From JAJPHT01 sp035526585 (GTDB taxonomy: Archaea > Thermoplasmatota > SW-10-69-26 > JACQPN01 > JAJPHT01), in the NCBI GenBank assembly GCA_035526585.1, contig DATLCC010000102.1, positions 5,387 to 69,386 of the forward strand: 64,000 nt of DNA, read 5' to 3'. The notes beneath the pieces were generated by a model. That model did not search any database. It was not told where the DNA came from and worked only from the letters and a program-made list of their open reading frames with translations. This document shows, one piece after another, positions 44,501 through 52,936 of this stretch. The position numbers were made by a program, and so were the translations under genes. Numbering within the stretch: position 1 is the stretch's first letter; every line of letters starts with the position of its first letter.

Positions 44501-44931
44501 CCCTTCTTCGCCGCCCTCGCCGCGGCCTCGATGGCGGCGGCGCGTTTGAGGTCCAGGCCGAGGAGTACGCGTTCGCGTGCGCTTAGATCCCCGACCAGGC
44601 GGCGGATCGGGGCGGGGAGCTTCCGGATGAGCGTCGGGACGGCGACGATCTGCTCGCCTCGCGCGAGCGCGGGCTGCTGGTAGATGTCGATCACCTGGAG
44701 ATCGTAGCGGCCTTCGAGGTGGACGTCGCAGATCTGCTTGATCGTCTCCACGGCGCGTAGCGACGCGGGGGTCGCGCCGGTCACGTAGAGCTTGAGGACG
44801 AAGCGATCCCTGCGCGCCGCGCGCGCCTTCGTCCGCGAGGACGCGGGGCGACGGGCGGGCATCTTCGTCGACGTGCGTCGCCCCTTCTTGGCGCCCTCCT
44901 TGGGCGCCGGCGCAGCGCGCTTCCGGGTCAT
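44497..44931 (-). CDS. kaiB: KaiB-like protein (second copy)
   Basis: 144 residues. A ~40-residue Lys/Arg-rich N-terminal extension, then the thioredoxin-like KaiB core: FVLKLYVTGATPASLRAVE, CDVHLEGRYDLQVIDIYQQP, IVAVPTLIRKLPAP and GDLSARERVLLGL. Compared with ~100-residue KaiB, the extra basic N terminus is unusual. It overlaps the upstream KaiB by 4 bases and the downstream kinase by 4 bases. It may bind KaiC or the kinase. Confidence 0.92.
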   Translation of the reverse strand: MTRKRAAPAPKEGAKKGRRTSTKMPARRPASSRTKARAARRDRFVLKLYVTGATPASLRAVETIKQICDVHLEGRYDLQVIDIYQQPALARGEQIVAVPTLIRKLPAPIRRLVGDLSARERVLLGLDLKRAAAIEAAARAAKKG

Positions 44932-45311
44932 CGGCGCCGCTCCTGGTCGGGACGCACCTGAAGTCCGACGAGCGTGCGCTCCTCGTTGCTGAGGTCCCCG
45001 ATGATCTTCTTCACGGGCGGAGGAAGGCGCCGCACGAGCGTCGGGACGGCGATGATCTCGTCGCCGCGCGCAAGCTTCGGATCCACGAGGAGGTCCACGA
45101 CCTCGATCGAGTAGCGACCCTTGAGATGCACCTCGCAGAGCCGCTGCAGGTTCTCCAATGCGGCCAACGACTTGGGCGTCTGCCCAGCCACGTAGAGCCT
45201 GAGCTTCCAGCGCTCGGCCTTGGGCCTCGCGGCCTTGGCGGGGACCGGACGAGCCTTGCTCGTCTTCTTCGCGCCCTTCGCGCCTTTCCTGGCCTGCTTG
45301 GCCTTCGCCAT
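44928..45311 (-). CDS. kaiB: KaiB-like protein (first copy)
   Basis: 127 residues: basic tail (AKAKQARKGAKGAKKTSK) then KLRLYVAGQTPKSLAALENL, CEVHLKGRYSIEVVDLLVDP, IIAVPTLVRRLPPP and GDLSNEERTLVGLQ. About half the core is identical by eye to the neighbouring KaiB copy, so they look like a tandem duplication that has diverged. Its ATG shares one base with the KaiC stop (TGATG). Confidence 0.93.
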   Translation of the reverse strand: MAKAKQARKGAKGAKKTSKARPVPAKAARPKAERWKLRLYVAGQTPKSLAALENLQRLCEVHLKGRYSIEVVDLLVDPKLARGDEIIAVPTLVRRLPPPVKKIIGDLSNEERTLVGLQVRPDQERRR

Positions 45312-47071
45312 CAGGATCGCCTCTTCCCGCCGCGCGCAGGCATCCCCTCACGGCCTCGAGCCAGCGACGCACGGGACCGCGTGGCCTGCTCGATGCGTTC
45401 GGACTCGACCATATCGGCGTGCTTTTCGGCGCGAGCGGCCTCGTCGATCTCCTCCTCGACGGCCTTGATCTGTGCCTGGAGCGCGTGGCGCTTGCGACGG
45501 ACGTCCTCCGCGCGCCCTGCGGCCGCCGATCGCTGCTCGACCTCGCGCACGGCCTCCTTCGCCTCGTGGGCCGCGCGAGCGCTCCCCGTGAGGACGCCGG
45601 AAGGGCCGACGTAGATGTCGCGCAGCTGGATGCCCTTCTTGGACATGGTGAACTCGCGAAGCTGGTTGCTGTGCGGCATGCCGCGAGACTTGAGGATCCC
45701 GATCGCGCGGTTGCGCTCTCCGTTCTCTTCGAAGTTGCGCAGGTGGATCCACGTGTCCACGATGGAGCTGATCCCGACGACGCTGTCCTCGAACGTGGGC
45801 GCTTCGTTGAGGGCGCTGAACACGCTCGTGATGTGGTGGCTCTTGAGATGATCGACGAGCCGCGTGAGCATCGACCGCACAGTCTCGAGGTTCCCCGCGC
45901 TGTGGAAGTCCGTCACGGGGTCCACGATGACGACGCGCGGCTCGAAGGCGCGGATCTCTTTCACCATGCGCGCGAGGTGCATCTCGAGGCCGTACGTCGT
46001 CGGCCGCGAGCACTGGAAGCGCAGAAGCCCCGATCTCGCGAAGGGCGCGAGATCGACGCCGATGCTCCGCATGTTGCGGATGATCTGGCTGGGGGACTCC
46101 TCGAATCCGAAGTAGAGGCAGCGCTCCCCGCGCGCGCAGGTCGCCTGGACCATGTTCGCGAGGAGGCTCGACTTCCCGGTCCCGGTCGCTCCCGTGATGA
46201 GGGCGGTCGAGCCTTCGTAGACCCCTTTCGCGCCGAGCATCTCGTCGAGCCCGGGCGTCCCGGTGGAGACGCGACGCTCGGAGCTTTCGTGGATGAGCTC
46301 GAGGCCCGTGATGGGAGCGATGCTCAAGCCATCGTTGTCGATGAGGAACGGGTAGGCGTTGGAGCCGTGACGCGAGCCGCGGTATTTGACGACCCGGATC
46401 CGTCGCGTGGCGACGTCGCCTTCGAGCCGGTTGTCCAGCGCGATCACGCAGTCTGTGACGTACTCCTCGAGCCCGTGCCGCGTGAGCGAGCCGCCCACGC
46501 CCGACTCCGCGGTGACGACCGTCGTGAGCCCCTTCTCCTTGAGCCACGCCATCAGGCGCGCGAATTCGCTGCGCAGCACGGCGTGGTCGTCAAGGCCAGC
46601 AAAGAGGGCGTCGAGCGTGTCGAGCACGACGCGCTTCGCCCCGACCGCATCCACCGCGCTCTGGAGTCGCACGAAGAGGCCATCGAGCGTGTACTCGCCG
46701 GTCTCCAGCATCGTGTTCCGGTCGACGCGGATGTGGTCCACGGCGAGCTTGCCCTGACGCCGGAGCGCATCCAGATCGATGCCGATCGAAAGCGAGCTCT
46801 TTGCGATGTCCTCGGGGCTCTCCTCGAACGCGAGGAGGACGCCGTTCTCGCCTTCCTCCAGGATGCCCGCAGAAAGAAATTGGCAGGCCAGGTTCGTCTT
46901 GCCAGAGCCCGCCCCTCCCGCGACAAGCGTCGGGCGGCCGCGGGGAAGGCCGCCATCCGTGATGTCGTCGAGGCCCGCGATCCCGCTTGGCGTTTTCTGC
47001 ACTCCTTCGATCCGGCTGGCCCCTTTCCGTCTCGCTCCCACGTGCGTTCGCTCCGCGCGGCCTCTCGCCAC
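45311..47071 (-). CDS. kaiC: KaiC-like double-domain ATPase
   Basis: 586 residues from GTG 47071; ATG 47113 is also in frame but lies upstream of the TATA box CTTTAAG at 47097-47103, so the GTG fits better. Two RecA domains: CI Walker A GGAGSGKT (Lys58) and catalytic EE at 83-84; CII GATGTGKS (Lys300) and EE at 324-325. Where cyanobacterial KaiC has the phosphosites Ser431-Thr432, this protein has ISSIVDTW, Ser435-Ser436. A C-terminal coiled coil (RKRHALQAQIKAVEEEIDEA) replaces the usual A-loop tail. It is probably a timing or redox-linked ATPase that works with the two KaiB proteins and the kinase. Confidence 0.92.
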   Translation of the reverse strand: MARGRAERTHVGARRKGASRIEGVQKTPSGIAGLDDITDGGLPRGRPTLVAGGAGSGKTNLACQFLSAGILEEGENGVLLAFEESPEDIAKSSLSIGIDLDALRRQGKLAVDHIRVDRNTMLETGEYTLDGLFVRLQSAVDAVGAKRVVLDTLDALFAGLDDHAVLRSEFARLMAWLKEKGLTTVVTAESGVGGSLTRHGLEEYVTDCVIALDNRLEGDVATRRIRVVKYRGSRHGSNAYPFLIDNDGLSIAPITGLELIHESSERRVSTGTPGLDEMLGAKGVYEGSTALITGATGTGKSSLLANMVQATCARGERCLYFGFEESPSQIIRNMRSIGVDLAPFARSGLLRFQCSRPTTYGLEMHLARMVKEIRAFEPRVVIVDPVTDFHSAGNLETVRSMLTRLVDHLKSHHITSVFSALNEAPTFEDSVVGISSIVDTWIHLRNFEENGERNRAIGILKSRGMPHSNQLREFTMSKKGIQLRDIYVGPSGVLTGSARAAHEAKEAVREVEQRSAAAGRAEDVRRKRHALQAQIKAVEEEIDEAARAEKHADMVESERIEQATRSRASLARGREGMPARGGKRRS

Positions 47072-47096
47072 GGGACGCCCAAACCTCGGAATCCCG

Positions 47097-47103
47097 CTTA
47101 AAG
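47097..47103 (-). promoter_or_regulatory. TATA box of the kai operon
   Basis: CTTTAAG on the minus strand lies 26-32 bases upstream of GTG 47071, supporting that codon as a leaderless start. Confidence 0.55.
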
Positions 47104-47221
47104 GGAGCGTCATCCCTGGAAGCGAGCGACCGGGTGAGCAACGGCGCGGGCGCTTCGTGCTCGCGCGGCGCCGCGTCGGCCTCCGGACGGCGCTCACGGG
47201 CGCGGCATCGCGCCGGTCGCC

Positions 47222-47680
47222 TCACGGCATGCCAGGCAGGAGCGGCGGCGTGCCCGCGACGCAGTCAAGGCCGTCACCGCCGTTCGGGACCGGGTCGAAG
47301 CCGTACGTGTACTCCGTCATGGTGCAGTAGGGCTCGCCTGGCTCGCCGCCGAACGACCACGAGTAGCCGTACCACGCGACGCCCGCCGCCTTGTACTCGC
47401 CTGTGTTCTCATCGAACGAGTAGTAGCCCACGGCGAGGCCGCTGTCCTCCTCGGCGTAGAAGCCGTCGTCGTACGTGTAGCAGTAGCTCGACACGCTCGC
47501 GTGCTGCGAGCCGTCGTCGACGTGCACGCCGCGCTCGGCGCCGTCGTTCGCGCCTTCGCAGCCGTCGCCGGACGAGGTGACGTTGGCGCACGTGTCGGCG
47601 TCGAGGCAGACGGGGTCCGCGGCGGCGGCGGGGACGAGGGCGGTCGCGAGCAGGCACAGGATCAGAAGCTTCGTCGTCAT
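47222..47680 (-). CDS. Secreted Cys-rich protein
   Basis: 152 residues. Signal peptide LLILCLLATALVPAAAA, mature part acidic and rich in Tyr, Gly and Cys (six Cys: VCLDADTCANV, GDGCEG, SSYCYTY, PYCTMTE, LDCVAG). No family is recognised. It starts 4 bases after the stop of the gene before it, so the two are an operon of secreted proteins. Confidence 0.7.
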   Translation of the reverse strand: MTTKLLILCLLATALVPAAAADPVCLDADTCANVTSSGDGCEGANDGAERGVHVDDGSQHASVSSYCYTYDDGFYAEEDSGLAVGYYSFDENTGEYKAAGVAWYGYSWSFGGEPGEPYCTMTEYTYGFDPVPNGGDGLDCVAGTPPLLPGMP

Positions 47681-47684
47681 GATA

Positions 47685-48560
47685 TCAGTCTCCCTGCGGA
47701 ATGGGAATGTCGCTCCCCAGCACGAAGGCCGGCGTGCGCCAGCAGCGCTCGCCCGCGAGGGCGCGGCAGAGCGGCTGGTTGTCGTTCTCGTCCACGTTGC
47801 GGTCGATGCGGAACGTGTGGTCCCCCGCCGGCATGCCGGGAAGGAGGAAGCCGTCCGACATCGCGATCGGGTCGCCCGGCCCGTCGACGGAGATCTCCTG
47901 GAGGCCGAGGTGCGACCCGGCCCAGAAGGACGCGAACAGCGCGCCTTCGATGGGCACGGTCGCGGCGGCGTCGAGCTGCGCCTTCGCCTCCACGACGCCA
48001 TCGCGCACCGGCAGCGACTCGCGCGCGACGACGTTCGCCGCGCCGTCGAGGTCGCGTTCGGTGAGGAGGAACGCGTCGCCGCTCGTCGTCGCGAGAACGG
48101 TCGCGCCGTCGTCGGCGAACATGCGCCATTCGCCCGTCGTCGCTCCCTCGAACGCGCCCAACGCAACGACGATCCACTCGTGGTCGTACGCGGGATCGAA
48201 GTCGACGCGCATCTCGATGGGCCATGGCGATCCGCCGGAGAGCTCGGAGACGAGCGTGCCGGTCTGCGCGGTCTGCGCGTGGAGCTCGTGGCCGCCCTCG
48301 TCGTACCAGGTCGGGTTGATGAGGCCGTTGAACTCCATCGTCTCGGCGTCGATGAACCAGAGGCCGAAGCTCGCGAAGGTCGCCTCCTCGTGCGTCGCGG
48401 CGAGCCACACGCTGAAGAAGGAATGGGCGGGCAGGAAGAGGCGCCACGCCGTCGCGGTGGGGCCCTCGAACGGGATGCTCTGGATCAGCGGCGCGTCGGG
48501 CGGGTCGAATGCGGCGACGGTGGGCGCGAGGAGCAGAGCTATCACGAGCAAGGCGCGCAT
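47685..48560 (-). CDS. Secreted hypothetical protein
   Basis: 291 residues from ATG 48560. Signal peptide RALLVIALLLAPTVA. The mature part is beta-rich with many aromatic residues (PAHSFFSVWLAATHEE, SFGLWFIDAETMEF) and the end carries CRALAGERCWRTPAF. No family is recognised. Likely co-transcribed with the Cys-rich protein; both would be exported. Confidence 0.7.
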   Translation of the reverse strand: MRALLVIALLLAPTVAAFDPPDAPLIQSIPFEGPTATAWRLFLPAHSFFSVWLAATHEEATFASFGLWFIDAETMEFNGLINPTWYDEGGHELHAQTAQTGTLVSELSGGSPWPIEMRVDFDPAYDHEWIVVALGAFEGATTGEWRMFADDGATVLATTSGDAFLLTERDLDGAANVVARESLPVRDGVVEAKAQLDAAATVPIEGALFASFWAGSHLGLQEISVDGPGDPIAMSDGFLLPGMPAGDHTFRIDRNVDENDNQPLCRALAGERCWRTPAFVLGSDIPIPQGD

Positions 48561-48628
48561 AGGGCCTCCCGAGACGCGAGCGGCCCCCCGAGGGAAAAGC
48601 ATTCCCGTCCGGAAGCCTCTGCGACCGT

Positions 48629-49204
48629 ATGCGTACCCTGCTCGTCGCCCTCCTGCTCGCCGCGCCCCTTGCGGCGGGGGAAGCCGACATCGGCGCCCTC
48701 GTCGCGAGCCTGCGGGCGCAAGGCGCCACCACGCTCACGGGCGCAGAAGGGGCGCCCGCCGTGCCCGCGGACGTGGGGTACGCCGTCCGGACGGAGGATC
48801 TCCCGTGCTACGTCGCGGCGCTCCTCACCGTGTTCGAGGTGACGACGGACGGCGTGCCGCGCGACGGGATCGAGATCGAGCGCACGCTCCTCGCGCCCGA
48901 GCCCGTCGTGCCGTGCGGCTATGGCTTCGAAAGCTGGGTGGGGGAAGCGCGCGCGACGGTCGCGCCCGATGCGTGGGACTGGGTCGCGTGCACGGCGTTC
49001 GAAGGAGGACTCGGCGGCTGGGCCGCGATCAGCGCGCCGTGCCACGTCGCGGACTTCTCCGAGGTGACGCTCACCGGGCGCGTCGGCGTCGTGCGTCTCT
49101 CCGATTGCTCGGCGGAGGGCGTGTGCGTCACGATGCAGCAGGTCTTCGGTGGCACGAACAACGCGCCGGGCCACGCGGACGCGGCGTCCATCCGCATCGC
49201 CTGA
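48629..49204 (+). CDS. Secreted hypothetical protein
   Basis: 191 residues. Signal peptide TLLVALLLAAPLAAGEA, then a domain with six Cys (DLPCYVAA, VVPCGYGF, WVACTAF, SAPCHVAD, LSDCSAE, VCVTMQ) likely in disulfides. No family is recognised. Divergent from the secreted pair across 68 bases. Confidence 0.68.
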   Translation: MRTLLVALLLAAPLAAGEADIGALVASLRAQGATTLTGAEGAPAVPADVGYAVRTEDLPCYVAALLTVFEVTTDGVPRDGIEIERTLLAPEPVVPCGYGFESWVGEARATVAPDAWDWVACTAFEGGLGGWAAISAPCHVADFSEVTLTGRVGVVRLSDCSAEGVCVTMQQVFGGTNNAPGHADAASIRIA

Positions 49205-49241
49205 AGCTTGCGGCTACGGCCGCGGGCAGAAAGGCGAAGCG

Positions 49242-49251
49242 CTTATCTTAT
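49242..49251 (+). promoter_or_regulatory. TATA-like CTTATCTTAT before RuBisCO gene
   Basis: CTTATCTTAT lies 46-55 bases upstream of ATG 49297, so a short leader is expected. GAGGA is just before the ATG. Confidence 0.5.
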
Positions 49252-49296
49252 CCCAGGTCGCAGACGGGCGAAGGTGTGTTTTCAGTGACGCGAGGA

Positions 49297-50574
49297 ATGA
49301 ACTATACCGACTTCCTCGAGCTTGGCGCGAGCGCGCGCCCCGAAGAGTTCGTCTGCACGTTCCGCCTCGAAGCGCATCCCTCGGTCAAGTTCGACTGGGC
49401 CGCGGGCGCGCTCGCCGCCGAATCGAGCATCGGGACGTGGGATCCGGGCCTCACGACGATGACGGGGGAGGAGCGCCAGTACGGCGCCCGCGTCATCAAG
49501 CTCGACGAGGAGAAGAAGCTCGTCTGGATCGCGTACCCGCCGGCCCTCTTCGAGTTCGGCAACCTCTCGCAGCTCCTCTCGAGCGTCGTGGGCAACGTGT
49601 ACGGCCTCAAGGAAGTGCAGAAGCTGCGCTTCGTGGACATCGAGATGCCCAAGGAGTTCGTCCGCAGCTTCAAGGGCCCGCAGCTCGGGATCGAGGGCGT
49701 GCGCAAGATGACGGGCATCCACGGGCGCCCGATCACCGGCACGATCGTGAAGCCCAAGCTCGGCCTCTCGTCCGAGAACTGGGCGAAGGCCGCATACAAC
49801 GCGTGGCGCGGCGGCATCGACTTCGTGAAGGACGACGAGAACCTCACGAGCATGCCGTTCAACACCTTCCACAAGCGCGTGGAGCTCGTCATGGAGGCCA
49901 AGAAGAAGGCCGAGCGAGAGACGGGCGAGAAGAAGCTCTACTTCTGCAACGTGAGCGCGCCCGTCACGGAGATGAAGCGACGCGCCGACGAGGTCATCGG
50001 GCGCGGCAACGACTACGTCATGATCGACGTGCTCACCGTCGGCTGGTCCGCCGTGCAGGAGATGCGCGACTTCCTCGACGGACGCGGCATCGGCATCCAC
50101 GCGCACCGCGCGATGCACGGCGCGTTCAGCCGGCTCGAGGAGCACGGCATCGACATGTTGCCGGTCTCCAAGTGGATCCGCATGGCCGGCGCCGACACGC
50201 TCCACGCCGGAACCCTTGGCGCGGGCAAGATGTTCACCGAGGGCGGCAAGTCGCACGCCAAAGGGATCTACGACATGCTCCGCGGAGACATGCACGGCCT
50301 CAAGCCGACCCTCCCCGTCGCCTCGGGCGGCATGCACCCGGGCGTCATCGCGCAGGTCTGGGAGGCCAACGGCGGCTCGCCCGACTTCTGCGCGGCCGCA
50401 GGTGGCGGCGTCCACGGGAACCCGCTGGGCTCGCAGGCCGGCGCGAAGGCGATGCGGCAGGCCGTCGAAGCCTACCAGAAGGGCATCAGCCCCGAGGAAT
50501 ACGCGAAGACGCACGATGAGCTCGCCGCCGCCATCAAGCGCTGGGGCACGAAGCCCGTGAGCGGCGCGGAGTAG
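49297..50574 (+). CDS. rbcL: Form III RuBisCO large subunit
   Basis: 425 residues. Catalytic parts are intact: TGTIVKPKLGLS, the carbamylated Lys178 with Asp180 and Glu181 in GGIDFVKDDENL, HAHRAMHGAFSR, the loop-6 region LGAGKMFTEGG and SGGMHPG, and GGGVHGNPLG. Sequence type and archaeal context point to form III, which joins CO2 to ribulose-1,5-bisphosphate in nucleotide salvage rather than in a full Calvin cycle. The AMP phosphorylase gene follows on the same strand. A GTG at 49285 is an alternative start. Confidence 0.95.
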   Translation: MNYTDFLELGASARPEEFVCTFRLEAHPSVKFDWAAGALAAESSIGTWDPGLTTMTGEERQYGARVIKLDEEKKLVWIAYPPALFEFGNLSQLLSSVVGNVYGLKEVQKLRFVDIEMPKEFVRSFKGPQLGIEGVRKMTGIHGRPITGTIVKPKLGLSSENWAKAAYNAWRGGIDFVKDDENLTSMPFNTFHKRVELVMEAKKKAERETGEKKLYFCNVSAPVTEMKRRADEVIGRGNDYVMIDVLTVGWSAVQEMRDFLDGRGIGIHAHRAMHGAFSRLEEHGIDMLPVSKWIRMAGADTLHAGTLGAGKMFTEGGKSHAKGIYDMLRGDMHGLKPTLPVASGGMHPGVIAQVWEANGGSPDFCAAAGGGVHGNPLGSQAGAKAMRQAVEAYQKGISPEEYAKTHDELAAAIKRWGTKPVSGAE

Positions 50575-50610
50575 GAGCGCGAGGCCAGCTTCGCCCAGAG
50601 CGACCTACGC

Positions 50611-50665
50611 GACGACGCGACCCACGCGACATGCTATCAGGGTCGCGTGCGTCGCGTCCGTCGCG
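50611..50665. repeat. GTCGCGTC-rich palindromic intergenic element, copy 2
   Basis: GACGACGCGACCCACGCGAC (50611-50630) pairs with GTCGCGTGCGTCGCGTCCGTC (50642-50662) with one mismatch and one bulge. It shares 15 bases with the element at 16016-16030. It lies between the RuBisCO and AMP phosphorylase genes. Confidence 0.65.
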
Positions 50666-50694
50666 CTGCGCGACGCGGCGCAAAGGGAGCCAAG

Positions 50695-50717
50695 CTTAAG
50701 CCCCCAAACCCCCCAAC
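50695..50717 (+). promoter_or_regulatory. CTTAAG box and C-runs before AMP phosphorylase gene
   Basis: CTTAAG (50695-50700) lies 33-38 bases before ATG 50733. It is followed by CCCCCAAACCCCCC, the complement of the G-runs near 27792-27806. Confidence 0.45.
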
Positions 50718-50732
50718 AGAGTTGACTCGAAC

Positions 50733-52265
50733 ATGGAAGGTCTCAACCTCAAGGCCAAGATCCTCGACATCGACCTTGGCAAGTTCCAGGTGCTCCTGCA
50801 CTCCGCCGACGCCGAGGAGCTTGGCGTCCATCCGGGCGACCGCGTCCGCGTGCACGCGAACAACCTCGACGTGATCGCCGTCGTCGACGTCACGAAGAGC
50901 GTCGTGCCCGAAGGCATCATCGGCGTCTTCGCCGACGTACGCACGCACTTTGGCGTCGAGGACGCGCACGACATGTTCGTGCGGCCTGCGGAAAAGCCCG
51001 AGAGCGTCCGCTTCATCAAGAAGAAGATGCACGGCAAGAAGCTCACGCGCGAGGAGATCGACCAGGTCATCGTCGATACGGTGAACGGATCCCTCACCGA
51101 CATCGAGCTCTCCGCGTGGGTCACCTCGCTCGAGATCAACGACATGGACATGGAGGAGATCGAGTACCTCACACGCTCCATGGTGAAGCACGGCGAGGTC
51201 CTCGACTTCGGCCCCGAGGCCGTCGTCTTCGACAAGCACTCGATCGGCGGCGTGCCAGGCAACAAGATCTCGCTCCTCATCGTCCCCATCGTCGCCGCGG
51301 CCGGCCTCCTCATCCCCAAGACATCGAGCCGCGCCGTCACCGGCGCCGCCGGCACCGCGGACGTGATGGAGGTCTTCGGACCCGTGAGCCTCTCGGGCCC
51401 CCAGATCATGGAGATCACGCGCGACGTCGGCGGCGTCCTCTGCTGGGGCGGCGGCGTCAACCTCGCCCCCTCCGACGACATCATCATCCGCGCCGAACAC
51501 CCCCTCTCCATCGACCCCCGCGCCCAGCTCCTCGCGAGCGTCATGGCCAAGAAGAAGGCCGTCGGCGCCAACAAGGTCGTCATGGACCTCCCCATGGGAG
51601 ACGGCACGAAGCTCCCCACGATCGACGACGCCAAGAAGATCGGCCGCATGTTCATCGACCTCGGAGAACGCCTCGACATGCAGGTCGAATGCGCCGTCAC
51701 CTACGGCGGCCAACCCGTCGGACGCGCCGTCGGATGCTCCCTCGAAGCGAACGAAGCCCTCGCCGCGCTCCGCGGCCTCGAGACCGCCCCCAGATCCCTC
51801 GTCGAAAAAAGCGTAGGCATCAGCGGCATCATCCTCGAGATGGGCGGCGTCGTCGGCCGCGGCAAAGGCCGCGCCAAAGCCGAAGAGATCCTCCGCTCGG
51901 GCGAAGCCCTCGCGAAATTCATCGAGATCGTCGAAGCCCAGAACGGAAAGGTCCCCAAAGGCGACTTCGCCATCGGCCCCTTCCACGCCGACCTCACCAC
52001 CGTCGAAGGCGGCTACGTCTCCGGCATGAAGAACAAAGCGCTCATCGCCATCGCACGCGCCTCCGGCAGCCCCAAGGAACACGGCGCAGGCATCGTCGTC
52101 CACCACAAACGCGGAGACCGCGTCGCCCCCGGCGAACCCATGATGACCATCTACGCCGAATCCCAATACCGCCTCGACCAGGCCATGGCGCTCGCGCGAA
52201 AAACGCAACCCATCATCGTCGAAGGCATGCTCCTCTCCAGGATGCCGGAAGTGAGGGAGCTCTAA
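50733..52265 (+). CDS. deoA: AMP phosphorylase
   Basis: 510 residues. An N-terminal archaeal extension (~1-85; KAKILDIDLGKFQVLL) precedes the thymidine-phosphorylase fold with DKHSIGGVPGNKISLLIVPI (20 bases of protein), TSSRAVTGAAGTADVMEV, and the C-terminal SGMKNKALIAIARASGSP and GAGIVVHHKRGD. It splits AMP to adenine and ribose-1,5-bisphosphate. With ribose-1,5-bisphosphate isomerase (not in this window) and RuBisCO it completes the AMP pathway to 3-phosphoglycerate. Adjacent to rbcL, which supports that role. Confidence 0.95.
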   Translation: MEGLNLKAKILDIDLGKFQVLLHSADAEELGVHPGDRVRVHANNLDVIAVVDVTKSVVPEGIIGVFADVRTHFGVEDAHDMFVRPAEKPESVRFIKKKMHGKKLTREEIDQVIVDTVNGSLTDIELSAWVTSLEINDMDMEEIEYLTRSMVKHGEVLDFGPEAVVFDKHSIGGVPGNKISLLIVPIVAAAGLLIPKTSSRAVTGAAGTADVMEVFGPVSLSGPQIMEITRDVGGVLCWGGGVNLAPSDDIIIRAEHPLSIDPRAQLLASVMAKKKAVGANKVVMDLPMGDGTKLPTIDDAKKIGRMFIDLGERLDMQVECAVTYGGQPVGRAVGCSLEANEALAALRGLETAPRSLVEKSVGISGIILEMGGVVGRGKGRAKAEEILRSGEALAKFIEIVEAQNGKVPKGDFAIGPFHADLTTVEGGYVSGMKNKALIAIARASGSPKEHGAGIVVHHKRGDRVAPGEPMMTIYAESQYRLDQAMALARKTQPIIVEGMLLSRMPEVREL

Positions 52266-52320
52266 GTTCAGTCAGCCAGGAAGGCTCAACCACCGCTCCC
52301 GTGTGCCGAAATGACCTGGG

Positions 52321-52716
52321 TTGAAGGCGGGGGGGCACGTCCTGCTGACGGTGTATCCTGATCGGACGTGGGCGCGCATCCTGTTCGCGGATCGCCTGCG
52401 CAGGAACCCTACGGAGGCCATGGTCCGATCGGAACGGTACATGGCCGATCGCTTCGGGCGGGATCCGTTCCGAAGAGAGCGCGTGGTCGGCGAGCGTATC
52501 GCGGATTTCTATTTCCCTCTTCAGCGAGTCGTTGTCGAAGTCGATGGCCCTTCCCATGATAACATCGACCAGTGGGTCAAGGACCGGTTTCGCGATCTGG
52601 AGATGAGCCAGCGTGGGCTTCTCGTCCTTAGATCTCGTAACAGCGACGTCTTTGAGCGTGCAGGCTGGGTGATGGCAAGAGTCGAGGCCGCGGTTCAGGC
52701 GCGTAGCCAAATTTAG
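52321..52716 (+). CDS. DUF559 / Vsr-like endonuclease-fold protein
   Basis: 131 residues from TTG 52321; internal ATG 52420 would cut the conserved LRRNPTEAM. PD-(D/E)xK-type marks: GERIADFYFPLQRVVVEVDGPSHDN, cited as IADFYFPLQRVVVEVDGPSH, then RDLEMSQRGLLVLRSRNSDVFE. DUF559 proteins share the very-short-patch-repair endonuclease fold and are often in mobile or defence-related DNA. Third-position GC is clearly lower than in neighbours, so recent transfer is likely. Confidence 0.8.
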   Translation: MKAGGHVLLTVYPDRTWARILFADRLRRNPTEAMVRSERYMADRFGRDPFRRERVVGERIADFYFPLQRVVVEVDGPSHDNIDQWVKDRFRDLEMSQRGLLVLRSRNSDVFERAGWVMARVEAAVQARSQI

Positions 52717-52936
52717 CCGTCCCCCTGCCTCGCCCCATCCAGACTTCCGGAGGTCCGCAAGGGTCGCCTCGAATTGCGCGGTAGCTGCCTTGAGATCTTC
52801 AATGATCTCCTCGGCGATGACGTGCGGCGAGCAGGAGCAGCGTCAGGACCACGGGACGCAGCGACATCCCGCGAAGGTGGCCCCCTCACCCGGGAAAACG
52901 TTGCCCCTCAGGGCGCGAAGGATCCCCTGCGCGCGG
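52717..52936. other. Gene-free gap with possible coding remnant
   Basis: No intact gene. On the minus strand a short open stretch near 52735-52815 reads EEIIEDLKAATAQFEA then TLADLRKSGWG without a start codon, and it runs into the antisense of the DUF559 gene. It may be a gene fragment left by the same insertion that brought the DUF559 gene. Confidence 0.35.
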
